Shown piece by piece: positions 53,800 through 63,297 of a DNA stretch of 64,000 bases (position 1 is the stretch's first letter; every line of letters begins with the position of its first letter). The DNA comes from Xanthobacteraceae bacterium (GTDB lineage: Bacteria; Pseudomonadota; Alphaproteobacteria; Rhizobiales; Xanthobacteraceae): the NCBI GenBank assembly GCA_022844205.1, contig JALHMF010000001.1:645023-709022 (forward strand). Reading direction: 5' to 3'. The notes under the pieces are model-generated. The model saw nothing but the letters and a program-made list of their open reading frames with translations, was not told the origin of the DNA and did no database searches. A program made the position numbers and the translations under genes.

Positions 53800-55305
53800 T
53801 CAGCCATCGTCGCGCGGCAAGGTCTTTCGCCCGGTTAATCTCAAGACAATCGGCAGCAGAAGCGCGATCGCGGCGACGGCAAAAATCGTCACTGCGATCG
53901 GACTGCCGACCAGCATCGCCGGGTCGCCTTGGCCGATGGCCAGCGCCCGGCGTAATTGTTGCTCAGCTAGCGGTCCCAGAATCAGGCCGACAACGATTGG
54001 CGCGATTGGATAGTCGTAACGCCGCATCGCATAGCCCATTAGCCCGAACACAATCAGCATCAGCAATTCAAATCGCGACGGATTGGCGCCGAGCGTGCCG
54101 AGAGTCGCGAAGACGAGAATACCCGCGTAAAGCCAGGGCCGCGGAATCGCGAGCATCCGCACCCACAATCCCACCAGCGGAAGGTTGAGCACGAGCAGCA
54201 TCGCGTTTGCGACAAAGAGGCTCGCGATTAATCCCCAGACGAGATCGGGATTGGTGACGAACAGCAATGGCCCCGGGTTCAGCCCATATTGCTGGAAGCC
54301 CGCGAGCATGATCGCCGCCGTCGCGGTGGTCGGCAGGCCTAGCGTAAGAAGCGGTAACAGCGTCCCGGCGGCGGATGCGTTGTTCGCCGCTTCCGGTCCC
54401 GCCACACCTTCAATCGCTCCCTTACCGAATTCCTCCGGTTTTTTGCTCAGCCGTTTTTCCAGAGCGTAGGAAATGAAGGTCGGGATTTCCGCGCCGCCCG
54501 CCGGCATTGCGCCGATGGGAAAACCGATCGCAGTTCCACGCAGCCACGGCCCGATCGACCGCCGCCAGTCCTCGGCATTCATCCAGAGCGAACCACGCAC
54601 CGGCTCGATGGATTCGGGCAGGCGGCGTTGCTGGGCCGCATTGGCGAGCGTTTCACCGATTGCAAACAACGCGACCACCACGGTTGTGACTGCCACTCCG
54701 TCGAGCAGATCGGGAATTCCAAATGTCAGCCTCGCTTGACCGGTTTGCAGATCGATGCCGATGATGCCGAGCGTCAATCCGATGAAAAGGCTCACAAGAC
54801 CGCGCAGCGTCGAGTTTCCGAACGCCGCCGACACGGTGACGCCGGCCAGCACCATCAGCGCGAAATAGTCTTCCGGACCGAAGGCGATGGCGAGATCGAC
54901 GATGTACGGCGCGAACAATGCGACCGCGACGGTTGCAATCGTCCCGGCGACGAAGGAGCCGATGGCCGCGGTGGCGAGCGCGGGCCCGCCGCGTCCCGCC
55001 TTCGCCATCGGATGGCCTTCGAGCGAGGTGATGATCGATGAGCTTTCGCCCGGCGTATTCAGCAGGATTGATGTGGTCGAGCCGCCATACATGCCGCCGT
55101 AATAGATGCCGGCGAACATAATAAGGGAGCCTGCGGGATCGAGCTTGTAGGTGACTGGCAGCAGGAGCGCTACGGTGAGGGCAGGGCCGATCCCCGGCAG
55201 CACGCCGACAGCGGTGCCAAGCGTCACGCCGATCAGCGCAAACAGCAAATTCGCTGGCTGGAATGCTACGGCTAAACCCTGCGAGAGGCCAGCGAGCGCG
55301 TCCAT
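53800..55305 (-). CDS. tctA: Tripartite tricarboxylate transporter large membrane subunit (TctA)
   Basis: The 501-residue protein has about eleven membrane helices and the TctA signatures [21 protein letters not shown] and [19 protein letters not shown]. It is the secondary-active channel of a TctABC system that imports citrate-like or other carboxylates using the periplasmic TctC. It lies directly downstream of tctB, with two bases between. It converges on the DUF2059 gene. Confidence 0.95.
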   Translation of the reverse strand: MDALAGLSQGLAVAFQPANLLFALIGVTLGTAVGVLPGIGPALTVALLLPVTYKLDPAGSLIMFAGIYYGGMYGGSTTSILLNTPGESSSIITSLEGHPMAKAGRGGPALATAAIGSFVAGTIATVAVALFAPYIVDLAIAFGPEDYFALMVLAGVTVSAAFGNSTLRGLVSLFIGLTLGIIGIDLQTGQARLTFGIPDLLDGVAVTTVVVALFAIGETLANAAQQRRLPESIEPVRGSLWMNAEDWRRSIGPWLRGTAIGFPIGAMPAGGAEIPTFISYALEKRLSKKPEEFGKGAIEGVAGPEAANNASAAGTLLPLLTLGLPTTATAAIMLAGFQQYGLNPGPLLFVTNPDLVWGLIASLFVANAMLLVLNLPLVGLWVRMLAIPRPWLYAGILVFATLGTLGANPSRFELLMLIVFGLMGYAMRRYDYPIAPIVVGLILGPLAEQQLRRALAIGQGDPAMLVGSPIAVTIFAVAAIALLLPIVLRLTGRKTLPRDDG

Positions 55306-55306
55306 G

Positions 55307-55783
55307 TCAGAACAGCCGTTCCAGCGGACCGATCGGCAGCGTCAGCGAAAGTCCTTTCGCGAACAGAAACCAGAGCACGAACGAAATTGCGATGCCAGCG
55401 GGAATCGTGAACGCGAAATTTCCGCGCCCGAATGCTTTCGCCGTGGCGGCGAACAGCAAGCCAGTGGCGATGGAAAATCCCGTATAGGAAACAAGTGCCG
55501 TCTGCGCCGCCAGTCCGCCGAGAATCCAGAGAACCGGACTGAATTCGTCGGGTTCCCGTTCCGGTGCGCCTTTTAAAGCTTCGATGGCGGTGAGTATCGC
55601 GAACGCGGCCAGCGCACCCGCGATTACATACGGAAACGCTTTCGGTCCCACCCGCGCATAGGATTGTACGACGGAAATATGCGAGGCGTCCCACGCCACG
55701 ACCGCCGCGATGATCGCAAGGATCAGCGCTATGAAGAGCCCGGCGCGATCAACAGCCTTTCTCGCGCCGGTGTTGCCGCTCAT
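55307..55783 (-). CDS. tctB: Tripartite tricarboxylate transporter small membrane subunit (TctB)
   Basis: The 158-residue protein has four membrane helices and the TctB-type features [33 protein letters not shown] and [16 protein letters not shown] 55783 overlaps the tctC stop as ATGA; the frame runs further back but only as antisense of tctC coding sequence. It forms the membrane part with TctA. Confidence 0.92.
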   Translation of the reverse strand: MSGNTGARKAVDRAGLFIALILAIIAAVVAWDASHISVVQSYARVGPKAFPYVIAGALAAFAILTAIEALKGAPEREPDEFSPVLWILGGLAAQTALVSYTGFSIATGLLFAATAKAFGRGNFAFTIPAGIAISFVLWFLFAKGLSLTLPIGPLERLF

Positions 55784-56745
55784 TTGGCGATTCCGAGTTC
55801 GATCAGGATCGCCCTCGTCTCCGCGATATCCTGCTTCAGCGCTTTTTCGAATTCTTCGCCGGCGAGATAGGCGTCGGACCAGCCTTTGTTGGCGAGGATG
55901 TCCTGCCATGTTTTAGACTTCACCATCGCGGCCATCGTTGCGGTAAGTGCCTTACGCTGATCGTCCGTGATGCCGGGAGGTGCTGAAACCATCCGCCAGT
56001 TTTTCACCTCGACGTCGATACCGGACTCTTTCAGCGTGGGCGCATTCACGTCCGGCAGGCGCGCGGGAGAAGTGACCGCGAGATAGCGCAGCCGTCCCGC
56101 TTTCACCTGCGCGTCCACTTCACCCACGCCGGATACACCGACCGTAACCTTGCCGCCGAGAATCGAGCCAAGAGCCTCGCCACCGCCGGAATAGGCGATG
56201 TAGTTCACCTTGGACGGATCGACGCCCACACCCTTGGCAACAAGACCCGCGGCCACATGATCGACTCCGCCGGACGAGCCGCCGCCCCAGGAAACCTTGC
56301 CAGGGTCGGCTTTCAGCATCGCCACGAGATCAGCCATGGATTTCAGTGGCGACGAGGCGGGCACGACGATCGCCTCATATTCCGCTGTCAGCCGCGCGAT
56401 GGGCGTCACGTCTTGCAGCGTCACCGCGGACTTGTTTGCGATGATGGCACCCACCATTACATAGCCGCCGACGAGCAGCGCCGAGCCGTCGCCTTTGTCT
56501 TTATTAACGAACTGGGCAAGGCCGATGGTGCCGCCGGCACCCAGCACATTGATGACCTGCACGTTGGACGAGATTTTTTCGCCGACCAGCGCCGTCTGCA
56601 TCGAGCGGCCGGTCTGGTCCCAGCCGCCGCCGGGCGCGGCGGGAACGATGATCTTCAATTCCTTTACTTGTGCGAGCGCTGTATGCGGCTGAATCAGCAT
56701 GAGCGCAAAAAACAGAGCTGCAAGGATCGTGACTGGCTTACGCAT
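55780..56745 (-). CDS. tctC: Tripartite tricarboxylate transporter substrate-binding protein (TctC/Bug family)
   Basis: The 321-residue receptor has a signal peptide ending near ALA-Q (residue 25) and the Bug-family core: [33 protein letters not shown], and a C-terminal [11 protein letters not shown]. The aromatic residue after APGGG and the [11 protein letters not shown] loop form part of the substrate cleft. Ligands of this family are carboxylates such as citrate, tartrate or aromatic acids. First gene of the tctCBA operon. Confidence 0.94.
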   Translation of the reverse strand: MRKPVTILAALFFALMLIQPHTALAQVKELKIIVPAAPGGGWDQTGRSMQTALVGEKISSNVQVINVLGAGGTIGLAQFVNKDKGDGSALLVGGYVMVGAIIANKSAVTLQDVTPIARLTAEYEAIVVPASSPLKSMADLVAMLKADPGKVSWGGGSSGGVDHVAAGLVAKGVGVDPSKVNYIAYSGGGEALGSILGGKVTVGVSGVGEVDAQVKAGRLRYLAVTSPARLPDVNAPTLKESGIDVEVKNWRMVSAPPGITDDQRKALTATMAAMVKSKTWQDILANKGWSDAYLAGEEFEKALKQDIAETRAILIELGIAK

Positions 56746-56904
56746 GGCGGATGCTCCTTAAGAATTCGCAACTGTTTGATTTGCCGTTTACCCGGCCTTG
56801 CGCGCAGCCTAGACGGCGGCCGTGCAAGCTGTCGAGAGTTGACGGCGGAAGCCTGAAAGCCGATCCATGGATTTGCGGCGTGAAATAAACGCGGGATAAA
56901 CGGA

Positions 56905-58257
56905 ATGCCTGAATTCGACGTCGATCTCTTCGTCATCGGTGGCGGCTCGGGTGGCGTGCGCGCGGCGCGCATCGCCGCAACCCATGGCGCGAAGGTGCAG
57001 GTCGCCGAGGAATATCGTGTCGGCGGCACCTGCGTGATCCGCGGCTGCGTGCCGAAGAAGCTCCTCGTCTATGCCAGCCGCTATGCGCACGAGTTCGAGG
57101 ACGCCAAGGGCTTCGGCTGGACCATCGAAGGCGCGAAATTCGACTGGGCGACGCTCATTGCGAACAAGGACAGGGAAATCGCGCGCCTCGAAGCCGCCTA
57201 TCGGGCGACGCTCACCAGAAACAAGGTCGAGATCGTCGATGGCCGCGCGCTGGTCGAGGATGCGCATACGGTCCGGCTGCTGAAGAGCGGCGCCAAGGTG
57301 CGTGCAAAATATATTCTGGTTGCGACCGGCGGCCATCCGGTGCTGCCGGAGATTCCCGGCCGCGAACTCGCGATCTCGTCCAACGAGGCGTTTCATCTGG
57401 CGGAGCTTCCGCGCCGTATCGTCATTCAGGGTGCCGGCTATATCGGCGTCGAATTCGCCTGCCTGTTCGCCGGGCTCGGCGCCAAGGTCACGCTCGTGCA
57501 TCGCGGCGACGAAATCCTGCGCGGCTTCGACGAGGAAGTGCGCCACCATGTGCGTGTCGAGATGGAAGCGCGCGGGATTCATGTGGTGCTCAACCACAAC
57601 ATCGCCGCCATCGAAAAAATCTCCGGCGGTCTGTGCGCCCGTTTCACCGATGGAAACTCCCACACCGCCGACATTGTGATGTTCGCGATCGGCCGCCGCC
57701 CGAACACCGCGAACATGGGCCTCGAAGCGGCGGGCGTGGCGCTCGATAAAAAAGGCGCGGTCGCCGTGGACGACAATTCGCGCTCCAGCGTGCCCTCGAT
57801 CTACGCGATCGGCGACGTCACCGACCGGCTGCAACTGACGCCGGTGGCGATCCGTGAAGGCCACGCCTTCGCCGACACCGTGTTCGGCAACAGTCCCTGG
57901 ATTTCAAATCACGCCAACGTGCCGACCGCCGTGTTCAGCGAACCGGAAATCGGCGTCGTCGGCCTGACCGAAGACGAGGCAAAGGCGAGGGGCGCGATCG
58001 ACGTCTACAAGACCATGTTTCGGCCGATGAAGGTAACGCTATCCGGCCGCGCGACTTCGATCCTGATGAAGATGGTGGTGGACCAGAAAACCCAGAAAGT
58101 TCTCGGCATCCACATTGTGGGCGAGAACGCCGCCGAGATGATCCAGCTTGCCGGGGTCGCGGTGAAGATGGGCGCCACCAAGGCCGACTTCGACAACACA
58201 GTCGCGCTGCATCCCACGACCGCGGAAGAACTTGTGACATTGCGAACGAAGGCGTGA
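56905..58257 (+). CDS. gor: Glutathione-disulfide reductase
   Basis: The 450-residue flavoenzyme reduces oxidised glutathione with NADPH. It has the FAD-binding GGGSGG near residue 12, the redox-active disulfide [14 protein letters not shown] (Cys43, Cys48), the NADPH-binding [17 protein letters not shown], the FAD motif [15 protein letters not shown], and the C-terminal catalytic His436 in LHPTTAEE. Length is normal. ATG 56905 is preceded by GGGATAAACGGA. Confidence 0.95.
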   Translation: MPEFDVDLFVIGGGSGGVRAARIAATHGAKVQVAEEYRVGGTCVIRGCVPKKLLVYASRYAHEFEDAKGFGWTIEGAKFDWATLIANKDREIARLEAAYRATLTRNKVEIVDGRALVEDAHTVRLLKSGAKVRAKYILVATGGHPVLPEIPGRELAISSNEAFHLAELPRRIVIQGAGYIGVEFACLFAGLGAKVTLVHRGDEILRGFDEEVRHHVRVEMEARGIHVVLNHNIAAIEKISGGLCARFTDGNSHTADIVMFAIGRRPNTANMGLEAAGVALDKKGAVAVDDNSRSSVPSIYAIGDVTDRLQLTPVAIREGHAFADTVFGNSPWISNHANVPTAVFSEPEIGVVGLTEDEAKARGAIDVYKTMFRPMKVTLSGRATSILMKMVVDQKTQKVLGIHIVGENAAEMIQLAGVAVKMGATKADFDNTVALHPTTAEELVTLRTKA

Positions 58258-58275
58258 GGCCGGTAGCAGCGCACG

Positions 58276-58545
58276 GTGCGATTCCAGGTTGAAATTCACC
58301 CGTATTCCGCGGAGGGCTATTCGACCTCCATCGACATGGCGACGGCGCTGCATCCGCAGACGCAGATGATCCTTGGTTTCGACGGGCAGGTGCTCCCGCG
58401 CGCCTACGGTTTCCCGATGAAGGTGCGTATGCCCACCTGGCTGGGTTTCAAGAACCCGAAGCATGTGACTGAGATGGTTGTGACCAACGACTATCGCGGG
58501 GGCTATTGGGAAGATCAGGGTTACAACTGGCACAGCGGGCTCTGA
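58276..58545 (+). pseudogene. C-terminal fragment of a molybdopterin-dependent oxidoreductase (sulfite oxidase family)
   Basis: The 89-residue frame from GTG 58276 has LHPQTQMILGFDGQVLPRAY, GFPMKVRMPTWLGFKNPKHV and [15 protein letters not shown]. These match the closing ~85 residues of sulfite-oxidase-type molybdoenzymes (seen in full as PQT-x-LA...GAPLRL...[10 protein letters not shown]). The N-terminal part that binds molybdopterin is absent: an in-frame TAG at 58264-58266 lies just upstream and gor ends at 58257. It is therefore a remnant, not a working enzyme. It might still be expressed, since the frame is clean. Confidence 0.75.
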
Positions 58546-58546
58546 C

Positions 58547-58650
58547 GTCATTCCGGGACGGCACGAAGTGCCGGACCCGGAATCCAGATGCAAAACACAG
58601 AACATTCCCCTGGATTTCGGGTTTGCCGCTGACGCGGCGCCCGGAATGAC
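58547..58650. repeat. Inverted-repeat element upstream of the DAHP synthase gene
   Basis: GTCATTCCGGG (58547-58557) is mirrored by CCCGGAATGAC (58640-58650). Inside, GGCACGAAGTGCC forms a small hairpin and ACCCGGAATCCAG pairs with CTGGATTTCGGG. The same outer arms recur at 62580-62702. It lies between the molybdoenzyme fragment and aroG. Confidence 0.8.
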
Positions 58651-58732
58651 TAAAAAAATGCCGAACTGGCATCTTCCGCCCGCCCTCGCTATAACCCCGC
58701 CGCATCCCATATTTGGGCGCTTAGAGGTTGTG

Positions 58733-60118
58733 ATGGCCGAACGTTGGACCCCGGATTCCTGGCGGAAAAAGCCGGTCGTGCAGTTGCCCGACTATCCGGA
58801 CAAGAAAGTATTGGGCGAAGTCGAGAAGCAACTGGGCACGTTCCCGCCGCTCGTTTTTGCAGGCGAGGCGCGGGCGCTCAAGCGCCAGCTCGCCCGCGTG
58901 GCTGCCGGTGAAGCCTTTTTGCTTCAAGGCGGCGATTGCGCCGAGAGCTTCGCCGAACACAGCGCCAACAACATCCGCGATTTTTTCCGCGTCTTCTTGC
59001 AGATGGCGGTGGTGCTGACTTTCGCCGGCTCCTCGCCGGTGGTGAAGGTCGGCCGCGTCGCCGGCCAGTTCGCGAAGCCGCGCTCCTCGCCAACCGAGAA
59101 GCAGGGCGGTGTCGAACTGCCGGTCTATCGCGGCGACATCGTCAACGGCACCGAATTCACATCCGAAGCGCGCACCCCCGATCCGCGCCGGCTGCTCGAC
59201 GCCTACCGCCAGTCGGCAGCAACACTGAACTTGCTGCGCGCCTTCGCGACCGGCGGCTATGCGAACCTGTCCAACGCGCATCAGTGGATGCTCGGCTTTG
59301 TGAAAGACAGCCCGCAGTCCTCGCGCTACGAGGAAATCGCCAAGCGCATCACCGAGGCGCTCGATTTCATGCGCGCCTGTGGCATCGACCCGGAATCGCA
59401 TCCGGAAATGCGCACCACCGATTTCTACACGAGCCACGAGGCGCTCTTGCTCGGCTACGAAGAAGCGATGACGCGCGTCGATTCCACCTCCGGCGACTGG
59501 TACGACACCTCCGGCCACATGGTCTGGATCGGCGACCGCACGCGCCAGCCGGATCACGCGCATGTCGAATTCTGCCGCGGCATCAAGAATCCCATCGGCA
59601 TCAAATGCGGACCGTCGATGAAGCCCGACGGGCTGATGAAGCTCCTCGACATTCTCGATCACGACCGCGACCCGGGACGTATTACACTCATTTGCCGCTT
59701 CGGCGCGGGCAAGGTGGGCGAGCATCTTCCGCAGCTCATCGCCGCTGTGCGCACGTCCGCGCGCAACCTAGTCTGGTCCTGCGATCCGATGCACGGCAAC
59801 ACCGTGACGGCGGGCGGCTACAAGACGCGCCGCTTCGAATCGATTGTGCAGGAAGTGCGCGAGTTCTTCGACGTGCATGCCGCCGAAGGCACCCATGCCG
59901 GCGGAGTTCATCTGGAGATGACCGGTCAGGCGGTGACCGAATGCACCGGTGGTGCCCGCGCGATCTCCGAGACGCAGCTTAACGACCGCTATCACACGGT
60001 CTGCGATCCCCGCCTCAACGCCGAGCAGGCGATCGAGCTTGCGTTTCTGGTGGCGGACTTGCTGAAGAAGGAACGCGCACTGCACGCCCGTCCGCTGCAG
60101 GCCGCGTCGGGTCTCTGA
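58733..60118 (+). CDS. Class II 3-deoxy-7-phosphoheptulonate synthase (DAHP synthase)
   Basis: This enzyme joins phosphoenolpyruvate and erythrose 4-phosphate in the first step of the shikimate pathway. The 461-residue protein has the class II hallmarks: [24 protein letters not shown] with its metal-binding Cys, [42 protein letters not shown] and [16 protein letters not shown] begin at ATG 58733, which follows TAGAGG; the frame runs back through the repeat to 58568 without homology. Confidence 0.95.
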   Translation: MAERWTPDSWRKKPVVQLPDYPDKKVLGEVEKQLGTFPPLVFAGEARALKRQLARVAAGEAFLLQGGDCAESFAEHSANNIRDFFRVFLQMAVVLTFAGSSPVVKVGRVAGQFAKPRSSPTEKQGGVELPVYRGDIVNGTEFTSEARTPDPRRLLDAYRQSAATLNLLRAFATGGYANLSNAHQWMLGFVKDSPQSSRYEEIAKRITEALDFMRACGIDPESHPEMRTTDFYTSHEALLLGYEEAMTRVDSTSGDWYDTSGHMVWIGDRTRQPDHAHVEFCRGIKNPIGIKCGPSMKPDGLMKLLDILDHDRDPGRITLICRFGAGKVGEHLPQLIAAVRTSARNLVWSCDPMHGNTVTAGGYKTRRFESIVQEVREFFDVHAAEGTHAGGVHLEMTGQAVTECTGGARAISETQLNDRYHTVCDPRLNAEQAIELAFLVADLLKKERALHARPLQAASGL

Positions 60119-60667
60119 TCAGCGCAGTCCAGTAATCCCGCCCGCGATCAGATAAGCCACACCCGCCTGCCAGACCACGAACAGCGGCAAGAGTGCGGCC
60201 GTGCCGTTTCCCAGTCCCGACTCGGGAAGCGCCAGCAGGACTCCCGCCACCGTCCCGAAGAGGATCACGCGCAGCCAGTTCGCGCGAATACGAAACGCGG
60301 GGCTGAAGAGATAGACAGCACCCCCCGTGATCGCCGAGCCGACAAATCCCCCGACCAGTCCGAGCAGCACCCAGGTCTCTATCTTGCCGAACATCTTCTC
60401 GAAATCGTCGTGCAGCAGGAATGCGCTGTTCCACGCCGCGACCCACGCCACGATCACACCCAGAAAAACACCGATGAGATGCAGCGGCTGCTTCGTCTGC
60501 CAGCGATAGAGGCCGAATGCGATCACGAGCCCGAAGAAGATTCCGGGCAGCAGCGACGTATCCTTGACGACGAAACTCTCCGAGCGCACCAGCGTGGTCA
60601 GCACGCCGGAGACGATGCCAAGCAGCGCAAGCTGATGCGCCGGTTTCAACTGGCTGAATGCGTTCAT
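60119..60667 (-). CDS. Small multi-pass membrane protein of unknown function
   Basis: The 182-residue protein has about five membrane helices, including GIFFGLVIAFGLYRW, LIGVFLGVIVAWVAAWNSAFLL and VLLGLVGGFVGSAITGGAVYL. No catalytic or transport signature was recognised. Its stop abuts that of the DAHP synthase gene (60119/60118), so the two converge with no spacer. It is divergent from nadE. Confidence 0.8.
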   Translation of the reverse strand: MNAFSQLKPAHQLALLGIVSGVLTTLVRSESFVVKDTSLLPGIFFGLVIAFGLYRWQTKQPLHLIGVFLGVIVAWVAAWNSAFLLHDDFEKMFGKIETWVLLGLVGGFVGSAITGGAVYLFSPAFRIRANWLRVILFGTVAGVLLALPESGLGNGTAALLPLFVVWQAGVAYLIAGGITGLR

Positions 60668-60765
60668 GGTCGCCCCCGAAGTGCGATTCTGCGCGGCGCG
60701 GGGAGGTTGGCAATCGTGTCCGGACGCGTGTTGCGGCGGGCCGGTAGCGGCGCTATCTGAACTGC

Positions 60766-62505
60766 ATGACCGCTTCCATGACCCTGAAAATCGCGGCGGC
60801 CCAGCTCAATCCGGCCGTGGGCGACGTGGCCGGAAACGCGGCCAAGGCCCGCGCGGCGCGCGCCGAAGCCGCGAAAGCGGGGGCCGATCTCGTGGTCTTT
60901 CCCGAACTTTTTATCGCCGGTTATCCGCCGGAAGACCTCGTGCTGAAGCCCGCCTTTCAGGCCGCCTGCCGCTCGGCCGTGGAAGCGCTCGCACGCGAGA
61001 CGGCGGACGGCGGACCGGCGTTGCTCATCGGCACGCCCTGGGCCGAAGCCGGTAAACTCTACAACGCGGTCTGTCTGCTGACGGAAGGCCGCATCGCTGG
61101 CGTGCGCTTCAAGGTCGATCTGCCGAACTACGGCGTGTTCGACGAGAAACGCGTATTTGCGACAGGGCCGATGCCGGGTCCGATCGAATTCAAGGGCGTG
61201 CGCATCGGCGCGCCGATTTGCGAGGACATCTGGGGCGGCGACGTTGTCGAAACGCTCTCCGAAACCGGCGCGGAGATTCTCATCGTGCCGAACGGCTCGC
61301 CCTATCATCGCGGCAAGCAGGACATCCGTCTCAATCTTTGTGTCGCGCGCATCCATGAATCGAAACTGCCGCTGCTCTATGTGAACCAGGTCGGCGGGCA
61401 GGACGAGTTGGTGTTCGACGGCGCCTCGTTCGCGCTCAATGCCGATCTCTCCGTCGCGTTCCAGATGAAGAGCTTCCGTGAGGAAGTGCTCGTAACGGAA
61501 TGGACGCGCGAAGGCGGCGTGTGGACGTGCAAGCCCGCCGAGCCGGTCAACGTACTGGACGGCGACGAAGCCGATTACGCCGCCTGCGTGCTCGGCCTGC
61601 GCGACTACGTGGAGAAGAACGGATTTCCCAGCGTGGTGCTCGGCCTTTCCGGCGGCATCGATTCCGCGCTTGTCGCGGCGATGGCGGTGGATGCGCTGGG
61701 TGCCAACCGCGTGCATTGTCTGATGCTGCCTTACAAGTTCACGTCGAAGGATTCGCTCAACGACGCGGAGCAATGCGCGAAGGCATTGGGCGTTCGATAC
61801 GAGACAATCCCGATCGCGCCGGCGGTGGAAGGGCTGGAGGCGGCCCTCGCCGAAACTTTCAAAGGAAAGAAGCGCGACATCACGGAAGAAAACCTGCAGG
61901 CCCGCGCGCGCGGCACCATCCTGATGTCGATCTCGAATAAATTCGGCTCGATGCTGGTGACCACCGGCAACAAGTCGGAAATGTCGGTGGGCTATGCGAC
62001 GCTCTATGGCGACATGAACGGCGGCTATAATCCGGTGAAGGATTTATATAAGACCGAGATCTATCGCCTGTCGGAACTGCGCAACCGCTGGAAGCCGCAT
62101 GGCGCGCTCGGCCCCGATGGCGTGGTGATCCCGCCGAACATCATCGCGAAGGCGCCGACGGCGGAGCTGCGCGAAAATCAAAAGGACCAGGATTCGCTGC
62201 CGCCCTACGATGTGCTGGACGGAATTTTGGAGCGCCTCGTCGAACGCGAACAGCCGGTGGCGGAAATCGTCGCCGAAGGGTTTGAGATTGAGATCGTGAA
62301 GCGCGTGGAGCAGATGCTGCACTTGGCGGAATACAAGCGCCGTCAGGCGGCACCCGGGGTGAAGGTGACGCTGAAAAATTTCGGCCGCGACCGGCGCTAC
62401 CCGATCACCAACAAGTTCCGCGATCCGGGCACCAAGCCGGCGGAGCCTGACAAGAATCTGGCGAAGGGTGCTGTGCCGGCGCGGAACGAGACGGTGGATT
62501 TTTGA
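60766..62505 (+). CDS. nadE: Glutamine-dependent NAD+ synthetase
   Basis: The 579-residue enzyme makes NAD from deamido-NAD, using ammonia released from glutamine. The N-terminal nitrilase-type glutaminase has the triad Glu47 (FPELF), Lys116 (FKVDLPNYG) and Cys152 (PICEDIWGG). The C-terminal synthetase has the P-loop SGGIDSA (295-301) and TGNKSEMSVGYATLYGD. ATG 60766 is the first in-frame start; Met5 is a possible alternative. Confidence 0.96.
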   Translation: MTASMTLKIAAAQLNPAVGDVAGNAAKARAARAEAAKAGADLVVFPELFIAGYPPEDLVLKPAFQAACRSAVEALARETADGGPALLIGTPWAEAGKLYNAVCLLTEGRIAGVRFKVDLPNYGVFDEKRVFATGPMPGPIEFKGVRIGAPICEDIWGGDVVETLSETGAEILIVPNGSPYHRGKQDIRLNLCVARIHESKLPLLYVNQVGGQDELVFDGASFALNADLSVAFQMKSFREEVLVTEWTREGGVWTCKPAEPVNVLDGDEADYAACVLGLRDYVEKNGFPSVVLGLSGGIDSALVAAMAVDALGANRVHCLMLPYKFTSKDSLNDAEQCAKALGVRYETIPIAPAVEGLEAALAETFKGKKRDITEENLQARARGTILMSISNKFGSMLVTTGNKSEMSVGYATLYGDMNGGYNPVKDLYKTEIYRLSELRNRWKPHGALGPDGVVIPPNIIAKAPTAELRENQKDQDSLPPYDVLDGILERLVEREQPVAEIVAEGFEIEIVKRVEQMLHLAEYKRRQAAPGVKVTLKNFGRDRRYPITNKFRDPGTKPAEPDKNLAKGAVPARNETVDF

Positions 62506-63297
62506 TGCGCTGTCGTTTTGATGGTGCGTTAAATTCATCGTCATGGCCGGGCTTGTCCCGGCCATCCACGTCTTCATCGTCATTCCGGGGCGCGGCGAGT
62601 GAAACGAGCCGCGAGCCCGGAATCCATAAGCCCGGAGTCAAATATTTTTCACAGGGGGTATGGATTCCGGACTGCCTCGCTTCACTCGGCATCCGGAATG
62701 ACTGCTACTCGCGTCGCGCACTGAATTTCTCCAACAGTTTCAGCCACAGCGCCTGACGTTATCCCGTCCTCAAAACCTCCCTTAAACTCCACATCACTCC
62801 CGCTCACCGGGGACGCACTCATGAGGCGTCTTGTTTGTGGAGCGGGAGGCGGCGCCTCCGTGTGTGGTTCGCAAACACATGCCGGGGCGGTGCGGGGCTC
62901 CGCCCGGCGAGATTACGCTCGCCCGCCGGGAGCTCGGCTGACGGAGAGGCGCGAAGTTGCGTCTCACGAAAAGCGCGGCCCGCGCCGAAGGAAGACGCCG
63001 CGACGGAGTGCGCTCCTGCCCAGATCGCGTAGCGATCTGGAAAAGCAGGCAGCGCTCTTATAAGTGCCGCTGCCCGCCACGCCAGAATTCGCTCGCGAAC
63101 TCTGGCTGCGGGAGCGGGAAGGCGATGCGTCCGCCGATCGCAAGGCGGACGAACATGACGAGACTTGCGCCTCCCGGCGCTCCGTCTCCCCACCTCATGA
63201 TCCGGCGGAAATCTCCGCGCGGGAACGAACTCTCTTATCCCTCCCCGGAACGGGGAGGGTGGCGAGCACGCAGGTGCGAGCCGGGTGGGGTTTCTAC
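62506..63297. repeat. 792-base gene-free stretch packed with palindromic repeats
   Basis: Three blocks are visible. At 62542-62702 two repeats of the ATGGCCGGG/CCCGGCCAT and GTCATTCCGG/CCGGAATGAC type are joined. At about 62940-63195 a larger imperfect inverted repeat begins GACGGAG-AGGCGC and ends GCGCCTC...CTCCGTC. It encloses hairpins such as CCAGATCGC-GTA-GCGATCTGG and CCAGAATTCGC-TC-GCGAACTCTGG. At 63239-63290 CCCTCCCCG-GAA-CGGGGAGGG precedes GAGCCGGGTGGGG. No coding frame here has a recognisable domain. Confidence 0.75.
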
